From: Gilliamella apicola
GTDB lineage: Bacteria; Pseudomonadota; Gammaproteobacteria; Enterobacterales; Orbaceae
NCBI RefSeq assembly: GCF_000599985.1
Contig: NZ_CP007445.1
Coordinates: forward strand, 1,798,001-1,862,000
Direction: 5' to 3'
DNA: 64,000 bases
Below are positions 1 to 6,857 of the stretch, one piece after another. A program made the translations under genes and the position numbers. A model generated the notes under the pieces. That model worked only from the letters and a program-made list of their open reading frames with translations. It was not told the origin of the DNA and did not search any database. Position 1 is the stretch's first letter; each line of letters starts with the position of its first letter.

Positions 1-143
1 AATTTACGATATTGGCGTAATTCACGATAACCGATACCCATACGAGAAATGGATTCAAGGGCTTCTTCTCCAAGTGAATGTAAATTTGCTATCGCTTCAT
101 TTGCATGTTGTGGAGTCCAACCTAGCAACTTGCAAAAACCTTC
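1..143 (-). CDS. Partial prophage-like protein, cut by window edge, after an in-frame amber codon
   Basis: Reading leftward, 47 sense codons run from the TAG at 144-146 to the window edge with no further stop. The frame is the same as that of the 93-residue gene just upstream, so the two could be one gene split by the amber codon. A separate start is also possible: a TTG at 126-128 has an AGGAAGG-like sequence about ten bases before it. The peptide has helical character (contains GWTPQHANEAI and SRMGIGYREL). I do not recognise the family. Its position after the gp16-like and winged-helix genes suggests a prophage early-region protein. Confidence 0.4.
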
Positions 144-425
144 CTATGTATTTTTTGAAGACGAATCTTCACTTTTATTATTTGTAATATATTGATATAG
201 CTTATTTTCTTTTACATAAGATAATTTAGCAATGAAGACAGTATTCATAAATTTAGCAAACGCATCAGCCATCTGGGATTGGCCTAACAATTGATTAACT
301 AGGTCACGTTCTTCATTATATTCACTTTGAATAGAAGTAAAGTTGTTCATTGCATCATTAATCCTTTGCTCATCAATTGCTGGTAGTTCAATTGCTTCTT
401 TAGTTGAATTTGCTACTCTTGCCAT
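144..425 (-). CDS. Hypothetical protein of a Mu-like prophage early region
   Basis: This 93-residue, highly charged, probably all-helical protein has no signal peptide or membrane segment, and I do not recognise a family. It starts at ATG 425, 11 bp after the end of the winged-helix gene, so the two look co-transcribed with the gp16-like gene further upstream. It ends at a TAG beyond which the same frame stays open to the window edge, so the true protein may be longer with the stop a mutation. A role in phage early gene expression or transposition is inferred from position only. Confidence 0.5.
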   Translation of the reverse strand: MARVANSTKEAIELPAIDEQRINDAMNNFTSIQSEYNEERDLVNQLLGQSQMADAFAKFMNTVFIAKLSYVKENKLYQYITNNKSEDSSSKNT

Positions 426-436
426 TTTGGTTATCC

Positions 437-742
437 TTATCTTGCACCAGCCATAATACGCTGGGTGATCTCTGTTATTTGGTCTTGCATTTTATTGATA
501 TGAATTGCATGAGCTTGGGCTATTTGCAACATTTGCACACTATGAGCAAACAGTCCGTTATCAAGCTTAATAACTAACCCTTCTTCGATTAGTGTTTGTA
601 ACGATCGTGTAACATTTACTGGTGATTCATTTATCATTTTTGCAATATCACCATTTGATAAGCCTGTCAAAGTATAGCCTTTCAATGCTTTTAGCACCTT
701 TAAGATTCGTGTACCAGAAGTAGAAATTTGTGATTTATGCAT
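437..742 (-). CDS. Winged helix-turn-helix DNA-binding protein, IclR/MarR-like, prophage
   Basis: This 101-residue protein has an N-terminal winged-helix fold, roughly residues 8-70. The segment around GLSNGDIAKM followed by VTRSLQTLIEEGLV is a typical helix-turn-helix plus wing in which a recognition helix precedes a Leu-Val-Ile strand. The C-terminal 35 residues are helical and may dimerise. Similar small IclR-like proteins occur in the early regions of Mu-like phages, consistent with the gp16-type gene 46 bp upstream. It is probably a phage transcription factor; the target site is unknown. Confidence 0.65.
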   Translation of the reverse strand: MHKSQISTSGTRILKVLKALKGYTLTGLSNGDIAKMINESPVNVTRSLQTLIEEGLVIKLDNGLFAHSVQMLQIAQAHAIHINKMQDQITEITQRIMAGAR

Positions 743-787
743 GTTTTTCTGCCTTTTGCTGTATATGAAAAACTGTTACAATCAGTG

Positions 788-979
788 TTAGCAGGCTTGT
801 TTTAAGCCGAGTTTTACTGCTATATCGTGTGTTTTACCACGATGAGCGCGGCTTAAACCATTTAGAACGTTATAAACAACAACTGGGTGGTAACCATTCT
901 CAATCGCCCAAGATTTGATGGTTTTACCTCTTTGTTGAAATTGTTGTTTAACTTGTTCGGGAGTGAGGACGTTTGGCAT
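788..979 (-). CDS. BcepMu gp16-family phage DNA-binding protein
   Basis: This 63-residue protein resembles the BcepMu gp16 family of phage-associated regulators: LTPEQVKQQF near the N-terminus, then a helix-turn-helix-like stretch (KSWAIENGY, VVYNVLNGLSRAHRGKTHDIA) and a C-terminal GLK. Such proteins are usually the first gene of the leftward early/transposition operon of BcepMu-like transposable phages. The start at 979 follows a good purine-rich ribosome site (AAAGGAG on the minus strand). It heads the leftward group, with the next genes continuing to the window edge. No transposase is visible inside the window, so an intact prophage cannot be claimed. Confidence 0.75.
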   Translation of the reverse strand: MPNVLTPEQVKQQFQQRGKTIKSWAIENGYHPVVVYNVLNGLSRAHRGKTHDIAVKLGLKQAC

Positions 980-1026
980 TTTTATCTCCTTTGATATAAG
1001 TTATTAATAACTAATTTATAATTTAT

Positions 1027-1385
1027 ATGATATATTTAGTGTTTTTTGGCTAGTTGGTTGTGATTTTCATCCAGAATATGAGGAAAAAATAAAAAATTAT
1101 ATGATGGGTAAACTGAAAGATCCTGATAGTGCACAATATAAATTTAAAGGCTATATGCAAGGAAAAATAGATGGTCACGATGCAACTATTTATGTTGTAT
1201 TTATTAATGCTAAAAATGGATTTGGTGCGTTTACTGGTTATCAAGAATATGAATTTGCAATCTACAATAATCCATCTGAAATAAGTGGATTTCTTTTATC
1301 CCAAGGTGGAGTTGAAGAAGTTAGCCATTTAACAAACACAGATAGGTTTGAAGTTATTGAGAAAATGAAGATTATTGATGGTTAA
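1027..1385 (+). pseudogene. Small lipoprotein gene, 5' end frameshifted or truncated
   Basis: An open frame runs from 1011 to the TAA at 1383-1385, but it has no ATG, GTG or TTG before codon 1101. Just before ATG 1101 the frame encodes FWLVGCDFHPEYEEK, which looks like the end of a lipoprotein signal peptide with lipobox LVGC. An ATG at 1027 opens the other half (MIYLVFFG) in a different frame, and adding one T to the six-T run at 1042-1047 would join them. The mature part (KLKDPDSAQYKFKG, INAKNGFGAFTGYQ) matches a common small periplasmic/lipoprotein domain of unknown function. Without the repair only a signal-less protein from 1101 could be made. Confidence 0.55.
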
Positions 1386-1415
1386 TATTGAATATTTAAA
1401 TAAATAGGGTTGAGT

Positions 1416-1730
1416 ATGAATAAATTAAATTTACTAATTTTATGTTTAGCTTTAGGTTTAACTGGCTGTGCTACTGTTACCGATATGCACGCTACTGGAG
1501 GCAGTAAGTCAGATGGTATAGTTGAAATGTCTTATGAATATCAACCAATGCAACGAGTTAATATTGATAAAGACAAAGCATTACAATCTGCAATAAAAAG
1601 ATGTCAATCGTGGGGGTATCAAACAGCAGAAGCATTTGATGCAGGTCAACGCTCTTGTGTTTGGGGTGATTTTTTAGGATGTAATCAGTTTAAAGTTACT
1701 TATCAGTATCAGTGTTTGGCAGAAAATTAG
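1416..1730 (+). CDS. YecR-like lipoprotein
   Basis: This 104-residue protein begins with a lipoprotein signal peptide (MNKLNLLILCLALGLTGC, lipobox LTGC). The mature part starts with ATVTDMHATGGSKSDG and V/EMSYEY, followed by a Cys-containing region, which fits the YecR-like lipoprotein family. In enterobacteria yecR lies near flagellar genes, but nothing here points to motility. The ATG at 1416 is chosen over the in-frame TTG two codons earlier because it gives the basic N-terminus expected of a signal peptide. It follows the broken lipoprotein by about 30 bp and may share its transcript. Confidence 0.7.
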   Translation: MNKLNLLILCLALGLTGCATVTDMHATGGSKSDGIVEMSYEYQPMQRVNIDKDKALQSAIKRCQSWGYQTAEAFDAGQRSCVWGDFLGCNQFKVTYQYQCLAEN

Positions 1731-1805
1731 ACAGAGGTAATATGGAAAGAAACATCTTTACAACAGAATATAAAATAAAATTTAGTTAAACTAGAGGAAA
1801 TGGGA

Positions 1806-2075
1806 ATGGCATACACAATTCAAACTGGTATTATCCACCAAATAAAAAAAGAACAAAATACAAAGGGTTCAGCTGCAACGTTACAACTACAAGAAGCATT
1901 GCATTCAAATAATGAGCATTTAAAAAATTTTGTTGAATACGCAGAACAACAGCTACAAAAATCAGGACGCAATAGTTCTATTAGTGGTGGTTTTGGTATT
2001 CAAAATACTCTTTCTAAGGCCTTAGCAGATGATTATTTTTCTACTAACGACCAAATTGATTACCTTCTATATTAA
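1806..2075 (+). CDS. Truncated nucleoid-associated protein (NdpA/YejK-like) N-terminal fragment
   Basis: The 89-residue product resembles the first part of 37-kDa nucleoid-associated proteins: IHQIKKEQNTKGSAATLQL, then a helical stretch ending near a conserved aromatic/Gly segment and FSTNDQ. The family is normally about 330 residues, so this is roughly the first quarter. I found no clear continuation in the other frames of 2076-2220, apart from a short stretch around LNGTLPKIEYLKDD that I cannot assign. ATG 1806 is preferred over ATG 1800 because the AGAGG at 1793-1797 is then correctly spaced. Probably a gene remnant; the family assignment is moderately uncertain. Confidence 0.45.
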   Translation: MAYTIQTGIIHQIKKEQNTKGSAATLQLQEALHSNNEHLKNFVEYAEQQLQKSGRNSSISGGFGIQNTLSKALADDYFSTNDQIDYLLY

Positions 2076-2222
2076 TATTATATCTAAGTTGTATCAGTAC
2101 AGAAAAAACAAATATTAAATGGGACATTACCCAAAATTGAGTATTTAAAAGATGACCTTGTGGATATTACAAACAACTGATGAAGAAAAAAGTTGCTCAC
2201 TTGATAAAAAACGTAACGAACA

Positions 2223-2429
2223 TTAATAAATCACATGGCTGTTAAGTTTGTTGGGAGAGTTGCTCGTCTTTTTTGCTGAGGTTTCGAGCTGCTCTAAACC
2301 TTTTGAAGCCTTTGGATCGCTATTGTTCAATTCTTTCAATTCTGTCCTAACTTTTTTAGATTCTTCCTGCAAATTTTTAGTCTCTAACTCAAATTGATAC
2401 GTTATTTCACAGTCTTCGAATTTTGCCAT
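2223..2429 (-). CDS. Hypothetical charged coiled-coil protein
   Basis: This 68-residue protein is rich in Glu, Lys, Ser and Asn with heptad-like leucines (LETKNLQEESKKVRTELKEL), suggesting one coiled coil. No membrane segment or known motif is visible. The start at 2429 is favoured over the ATG at 2444 because GGAG lies five bases upstream. The gene begins immediately after the terminator of the leftward lipoprotein gene, so it needs its own promoter or read-through. I do not recognise a family. Confidence 0.4.
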   Translation of the reverse strand: MAKFEDCEITYQFELETKNLQEESKKVRTELKELNNSDPKASKGLEQLETSAKKTSNSPNKLNSHVIY

Positions 2430-2443
2430 ATTTTCTCCAGGCA

Positions 2444-2467
2444 TAAAAAAACCTGCCGAAGCAGGTT
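2444..2467 (-). terminator. Rho-independent terminator of the lipoprotein gene at 2495-2962
   Basis: On the minus strand AACCTGC, a CTTCGG-like tetraloop region and GCAGGTT form a perfect 7-bp stem, followed by a run of seven T residues. It lies about 30 bp after the stop codon of the upstream lipoprotein. Confidence 0.85.
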
Positions 2468-2494
2468 CTATTCAATTTAGTTTTGCTATTAAAT

Positions 2495-2962
2495 TTAATG
2501 TACTACTTTAATACAGTTTTCTTCAAGCTTTTGCCTTAAATTACCTTCTACTTGCGCTTCCTCTGAACCACCTTTATAAACAATCTCAATAACCTGAGTG
2601 TATTTATATTCTTTATCTGAAATATATTCAAACTTACTAGATATATAATGTCTAAAAAGCTCTGATATGCTTAAATTTTTTACGTCTTGCATAGCAACAA
2701 TTGACGATACTGAACTCCAGTTCCCCTTGGCAATGTCATCACCACGCCCTTTCATCAACATTCCATCATAGTTTTTATATGTAATTAAGACTTTTTCACT
2801 TTTGACCTCTCCAAAATCTTGAAAAGTTCCATTTTTCCATTTTGCCTTTTGCTCGTTTTGCCTACACTCCCAATCCCCTACAAGCATCTCTTCAGTTATC
2901 TTTTTCTCGCCACAGCCAAACAACACAAAGCAGGCCAAACCTAATAATACAATCCTTTTCAT
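2495..2962 (-). CDS. Putative lipoprotein, hypothetical
   Basis: This 155-residue protein starts with a short basic signal peptide and lipobox LFGC (MKRIVLLGLACFVLFGC). The mature part has EEMLVGDWEC near its start, a pattern seen in small lipocalin-like or copper-resistance-like lipoproteins that open with 'LxGxW'. No further family is recognisable. It has its own good terminator, so it is a single-gene transcript. It lies among several unrelated small lipoproteins next to prophage-like genes, which suggests accessory DNA. Confidence 0.65.
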   Translation of the reverse strand: MKRIVLLGLACFVLFGCGEKKITEEMLVGDWECRQNEQKAKWKNGTFQDFGEVKSEKVLITYKNYDGMLMKGRGDDIAKGNWSSVSSIVAMQDVKNLSISELFRHYISSKFEYISDKEYKYTQVIEIVYKGGSEEAQVEGNLRQKLEENCIKVVH

Positions 2963-3015
2963 ACCATCTCCTTTAAATTTTTTTGTAATAGTATGTTATT
3001 TAAGGACTAAGGGCA

Positions 3016-3040
3016 ATAAAAACCCCACTCATAGTGGGTT
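3016..3040 (-). terminator. Rho-independent terminator of the BamE-like lipoprotein gene
   Basis: The minus strand reads AACCCACT-ATG-AGTGGGGTT followed by TTTATT. The stem is near perfect with a T-tract. It lies about 35 bp downstream of the gene ending at 3075. Confidence 0.8.
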
Positions 3041-3074
3041 AAAACTAAACGAAAATAATAACAATTACAAGAAT

Positions 3075-3443
3075 CTAAAAACTTTGATTTACACTTATTG
3101 CTGGATTTGTTTCTGATTCAGTAAACGCGAAGTTAATCACAACATTCTTCCTGAATAAAATATCTAAGATTTCGATAGTCACAGATGAGTTTGTTTTCCT
3201 TGTATAAGCCTGTGTAGAAGCTCGACTAACAATATGTTTATAAACCCATCTAGAATCAGTTTCACTGACAACCACTTTTGTGATCGGCTTACCAAACATT
3301 GACAATATTTCATTTTCAGTGGTTTTATCTTTTTGTATTAAAGCTACTTTATTAGGATCAATTGCATTCCCAGTTTCAGCAACAGCGGTATAAGTACATC
3401 CCGAAACAATCATAGATATTAAAAATAAAAAAATTAATCTCAT
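3075..3443 (-). CDS. Lipoprotein with SmpA/OmlA (BamE-like) fold
   Basis: This 122-residue protein has a lipoprotein signal peptide with lipobox VSGC. The mature region contains KTTENEILSMFGKPITKV and then DSRWVYKH, the pattern of the SmpA/OmlA domain (helix, 'FGxP', then an aromatic strand) found in BamE and related small lipoproteins. It is not bamE itself: the sequence is divergent and the location is among accessory genes. It probably faces the periplasm from the outer membrane. Function unknown; it is terminated by its own hairpin and looks monocistronic. Confidence 0.65.
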   Translation of the reverse strand: MRLIFLFLISMIVSGCTYTAVAETGNAIDPNKVALIQKDKTTENEILSMFGKPITKVVVSETDSRWVYKHIVSRASTQAYTRKTNSSVTIEILDILFRKNVVINFAFTESETNPAISVNQSF

Positions 3444-3598
3444 TTAAATAAAATCCTACTTCATCCATTTATATAATAATGCTATGTGATTTTGTTAACT
3501 AGATCAATATTTATTTGATAGTAATACAGCTTAACTATATCTTAATAAAAGTGTCCAACTTTATGAGGTCACTTCAAGACGGCGGTTCAGTGAATTAA

Positions 3599-3772
3599 TT
3601 ACTTATACCTTATAACAAACAGAGCTTCAGCAAGTCTCCCTAACATGTGTCTTTCCGTTTTGTCGTCAGCTTGGTCGATAATTTGTTGCAATTGCTCCTC
3701 TGCATCATCAGGAAGTGGCTCGGTGTTAATCAGTTCAGTTGCTTGCTCAACTAATAAATCAAACTTATTCAT
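3599..3772 (-). CDS. Small acidic protein overlapping the zincin pseudogene
   Basis: A 58-residue frame starts at ATG 3772 (MNKFDLLVEQATELIN) and ends at TAA 3599. The protein is acidic and probably all helical. Its ATG overlaps the final TGA of the upstream metallopeptidase-like frame in an ATGA arrangement, typical of translational coupling, so the two were once a gene pair. Family not recognised; it could be a prophage gene that follows a head-protein/peptidase gene, or an immunity-like partner. Possibly still translated although its upstream partner is broken. Confidence 0.5.
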   Translation of the reverse strand: MNKFDLLVEQATELINTEPLPDDAEEQLQQIIDQADDKTERHMLGRLAEALFVIRYK

Positions 3773-4108
3773 TTAATGTCCTTATCTAGTGATTCGAAAA
3801 GTTTAAATAATTCTGGAGAAAGTCGCTTTTTAGCTTCTCTGCGATTTTCAATATACAACGAAAACGCTTCAGCAACAAATTCTCGTTTGTTATGTAGAGC
3901 ATAATTACTAATTGCATGTGCCCAACCTCGTCCTCACAATTTCTTAATGATATTATCAATTTCTTCCTGGTGTAGCTAATGTAATGCGTGTCCCGTCTCA
4001 TGAGCATAAACATCTCTTGGAGTTGATACCGCTATCCATGGGATGTAATCCATTTCGTGAATTATTTTAGTCAATTCTTTGTTCTTAGTCTGACTAACCA
4101 GCTTTATA
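3769..4108 (-). pseudogene. Zinc metallopeptidase-like domain (HETGH), disabled by two in-frame stops
   Basis: One continuous minus-strand frame encodes MDYIPWIAVSTPRDVY, then AHETGHALH (an HExxH zinc motif), a TAG, the stretch LHQEEIDNIIKKL, a TGA, then GWAHAISNYALHNKREFVAEAFSLY, whose Glu would be the third zinc ligand. This is the architecture of zincin domains in phage head/MuF-type or toxin proteins. No frameshift is needed; only the two stops interrupt it. The frame runs up to the first CRISPR repeat and lacks a start, so the 5' part is lost. Its end overlaps the 58-residue gene by four bases. Confidence 0.65.
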
Positions 4109-4111
4109 GAA

Positions 4112-4324
4112 CGGTTTATCCCTGTGTATACAGGGAACATCTCAAAGAATTTGATGAACCAACATTCCAGAGCGGTTTACCCCTGTGTGTACAGGGAACA
4201 TTTTTTAATCCATCCTGCAAATCTTGTTTTGCGCGGTTTACCCCTGTGTGTACAGGGAACATGTTTTTTTTCTTCCCATTCACCACCATAGGTATCGGTT
4301 TACCCCTGTGTATACAGGGAACAT
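4112..4324. CRISPR. Orphan CRISPR array, type I-E-like, 4 repeats and 3 spacers
   Basis: Four 29-bp repeats lie at 4112-4140, 4173-4201, 4234-4262 and 4296-4324; the spacers are 32, 32 and 33 bp. The repeat begins CGGTTTACCCCTGTG and ends ACAGGGAACAT, with dyad arms CCCTGT/ACAGGG. Reversed, it matches the type I-E pattern (…GTTCCC-stem-GGGGTAAACCG), so transcription is expected on the minus strand with the leader to the right. The repeat at 4112 has an altered base (TTTATC instead of TTTACC), as expected of the leader-distal repeat; the central base also varies (GTGTGT or GTGTAT). No cas gene is present anywhere in the window. Confidence 0.95.
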
Positions 4325-4655
4325 ACCAATTATAACATACTGTTTTATAATTAAAATATTGGCTGTCAAATTTCTACCGATTTTTTGGGTTAATTTGTAA
4401 TAAAATTAGTATTTATAACACTATGTTTTTATTGAGTTAATTTAAATTAACGGTAGTTAAAATTAATATTCATAGGATTCTACCAATAAATTGTTATTTT
4501 TCACTAGATTAATAATAATAATACCTTGAAATATATAATTAGATTTTATTAAATAGCAAAAAGTTACTATGTTGACATTGCATTAAGTTATTTTATCGAT
4601 GGGTGAAAAAAGGTATTTCTATTTTTGGATTATAAATAATCTATATTAGTATAAA
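4325..4655. other. A+T-rich intergenic stretch, presumed CRISPR leader side
   Basis: No gene is visible. By the orientation of the I-E-like repeat, the first ~150 bp to the right of the last repeat should be the leader, and it is very A+T-rich. The rest separates the array from the terminator of the TonB receptor gene. Confidence 0.4.
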
Positions 4656-4661
4656 TAGAAA

Positions 4662-4687
4662 AAGATGGCTGTTTGAACAGTCATCTT
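4662..4687 (-). terminator. Terminator downstream of the TonB-dependent receptor
   Basis: AAGATG-G-CTGTT-TGA-ACAG-T-CATCTT forms a hairpin with T-runs on both sides, so it can act in both directions. On the minus strand it lies about 30 bp after the receptor stop codon. Confidence 0.8.
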
Positions 4688-4715
4688 TTTTATAGGAAAA
4701 TACTTATTAGTTAAT

Positions 4716-6689
4716 TTAGAAGTTAATCTCGGTACCTATGAAGTAACGTCGACCTTCTAAAGTTTTACCGAAGTCAGCATTTGAGACATCTTTGTCAAAC
4801 AGGTTATAAACTCCACCATATATCTTAGCATTTTTATTTATATGGAAAGATGCACCCACATCCCAGAAGGTATAACTTGGATATTCAATTTTCTTACCAC
4901 TTCTATCTGTTGTACTTTCTACACCATAATAAGCAACTTTAGTCCATAAATCCCACTTGTGAGTAACATACCAATCAAGTTGAGTATTGAATTTTTGCTT
5001 TGGTGTACGGTTTAAAGGTTTACCTTTATTATTTCCGGTTTTTTGTTCTGATTTATTCCAAGAATAGTTAGAACTTAACAAGAAATCAGTAAATAGTGGT
5101 GTTTTGAATGATAGCTCTAAACCTTTAAGATCTGCCTTATCCACATTCTCTCGCCCTTGAACAAAATCAAATTTTTCACGATAACCATTGATTTGGCAAT
5201 TTCTTGATCCCGCAGTACCTCGGCAAATATAGAATGATTGAATTTTATCTTTATATTTAGTATAAAAAGCTGTTACAGATGCATCAACACCATATTCATT
5301 GGTATAACCTACACCAATTTCAAATGATTTAGTTCTTTCAGGTTTTAAATCTGGATTTCCCATTATCATCCCTTTATTACCTGTACCCGATCCACCTGTT
5401 ACTTGTCCCCAGTCTGAAACTACTTGACGTAGTTGTGGTGTTGCAAATCCAGTTGAATAACCACCCTTCAAAGTAAAGTTATCATCTATATTCCAGACAC
5501 TATAAATCTTAGGATTCCAGTTATGACCATAGTTTTCATCGCGATTATAACGTACGCCAGCAGTTATACTCCAGTTATCAATGATTCTGATCTCATCATC
5601 AGCAAAAAACGCATAACTCCAACGATCAATTTTTGATAAGTTTTTATTTAACTGATTACCACCATCATGAAGTTCTTGATAAGTATATTCACCACCAGCG
5701 GTTAACATATTAATCCAGAAAGGAATTGTCACACGAGAGTCAACATTCGTATTACGAATTTTCATTTTCCTTTCTGGATTATTATTGCTTTCATGAGCAA
5801 TAAAAGATGTTGTTGATACATCACCAAATAAACCATTATGAGTCAAAGCAAAAGAGTTACGACGGTTATCTCGATTGAAATCACCACGATTAACTGGCCT
5901 TGTTTTTCCACCTGTAGCATTACTATTTTGTAAAGATCGCCCAAAGTCGAGATCAAATGTTTGTGTTTCAGTTGCATTAAGGGATATTTTACCATTCAGG
6001 CTACGTAATTTTTGTCCGGAATGGCCATTTAGGAATTTGTCCTCATGACGTCTACTATATTGACCATATAACTGAATACCCAAAATATCATCAATAATTG
6101 GTCCCATGGTTGAAAAACTACCAATATAGGTATTTTTTTCATCTGAACGGTAAGGAATCACTGACTCAATACGTACACCACCATGCCATTTGTTAGACAC
6201 TTTTTTAGTGATGATATTAACTACCCCACCCATAGCATCGGAACCATATAAAGAAGACATAGGTCCACGAACAACCTCAATACGTTCAATAACGGTTAAC
6301 GGTGGTAACCACCCTTGTTCAAAACCGGAATTATCACTATTTGGTCTAGTTTCACGTGTACTGACTTTTTTACCATCAATTAATAATAGAGTGTATTTAG
6401 CATCCATACCACGAATACTAATATCGGTCGAATCCCCGCCACCAGTTATTGTAACACCAGGTATATCTTTAAGTGCATCAGTCACATCACGGTAAGGTTT
6501 TTTGCTAATTTCTTCCGGAGTAATAACTGAAATTGTTGCCGGTGCTTCTTTAATTTGTTGTGAAAATCCTGATGCTGTCACCACCATGGTATCTGTGTCT
6601 TTATCGCTTGCAGCCGTAGCTATCCCAGACAAGGACAATAAAAGACTAGTGTTAATGACATGTGTTGCCAATTTGAATTTAGTATTCAT
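4716..6689 (-). CDS. cirA: TonB-dependent outer-membrane receptor, CirA-like (catecholate siderophore)
   Basis: This 657-residue outer-membrane protein has a signal peptide, a TonB box (DTMVVTAS), a plug domain (APATISVITPEEI, DIPGV, DISIRGMD, RIEVVRGPMSSLYGSDAMGG) and a 22-strand-type barrel ending in a C-terminal Phe (IGTEINF). The plug motifs agree closely with E. coli CirA, which takes up linear catecholates and binds colicin I. ATG 6689 is chosen because it begins the signal peptide; the upstream in-frame ATG at 6743 would add 18 residues overlapping a regulatory region. It is divergent from a siderophore-binding lipoprotein gene and two Fur-box-like sites lie between them. Ligand not provable from sequence. 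Confidence 0.85.
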   Translation of the reverse strand: MNTKFKLATHVINTSLLLSLSGIATAASDKDTDTMVVTASGFSQQIKEAPATISVITPEEISKKPYRDVTDALKDIPGVTITGGGDSTDISIRGMDAKYTLLLIDGKKVSTRETRPNSDNSGFEQGWLPPLTVIERIEVVRGPMSSLYGSDAMGGVVNIITKKVSNKWHGGVRIESVIPYRSDEKNTYIGSFSTMGPIIDDILGIQLYGQYSRRHEDKFLNGHSGQKLRSLNGKISLNATETQTFDLDFGRSLQNSNATGGKTRPVNRGDFNRDNRRNSFALTHNGLFGDVSTTSFIAHESNNNPERKMKIRNTNVDSRVTIPFWINMLTAGGEYTYQELHDGGNQLNKNLSKIDRWSYAFFADDEIRIIDNWSITAGVRYNRDENYGHNWNPKIYSVWNIDDNFTLKGGYSTGFATPQLRQVVSDWGQVTGGSGTGNKGMIMGNPDLKPERTKSFEIGVGYTNEYGVDASVTAFYTKYKDKIQSFYICRGTAGSRNCQINGYREKFDFVQGRENVDKADLKGLELSFKTPLFTDFLLSSNYSWNKSEQKTGNNKGKPLNRTPKQKFNTQLDWYVTHKWDLWTKVAYYGVESTTDRSGKKIEYPSYTFWDVGASFHINKNAKIYGGVYNLFDKDVSNADFGKTLEGRRYFIGTEINF

Positions 6690-6753
6690 CTGTATAACCC
6701 TATTATTTATATTGATATTTTCTACCGCAATCCGTACGTACAATATATCATAT

Positions 6754-6772
6754 GAGAATAGTTATCAATATC
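6754..6772. promoter_or_regulatory. Fur-box-like site upstream of cirA
   Basis: GAGAATAGTTATCAATATC resembles the 19-bp Fur consensus (GATAATGATAATCATTATC), with the alternating AT and the ATCA half. It lies about 65 bp upstream of the cirA start. Confidence 0.6.
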
Positions 6773-6814
6773 TTTTCTAAAAATTATTTATTACTAGACA
6801 ATTTATACACTTTA

Positions 6815-6836
6815 AATAATAATAGTTATCATTTGC
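6815..6836. promoter_or_regulatory. Fur-box-like site upstream of the siderophore-binding protein
   Basis: AATAATAGTTATCATTTGC at 6818-6836 matches about 13 of 19 Fur consensus positions. Extended leftward, the site contains further AAT repeats. It sits 20-40 bp before the lipoprotein start, a position that fits iron repression. Confidence 0.6.
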
Positions 6837-6857
6837 ATAGTAAACAAAGGAACCAAT

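Noticed and set aside
1050..1244. 64-codon minus-strand frame opposite the broken lipoprotein
   Set aside because: Low-complexity Ile/Phe/Tyr-rich translation typical of antisense A+T-rich DNA.
3786..4013. 75-codon minus-strand frame overlapping the zincin pseudogene
   Set aside because: The alternative frame gives the HExxH and EFVAEAFSLY motifs; this one has no family resemblance and is a shadow frame.
4057..4335. Open frame across the CRISPR array on the plus strand
   Set aside because: It consists of translated repeats and spacers and has no independent support.
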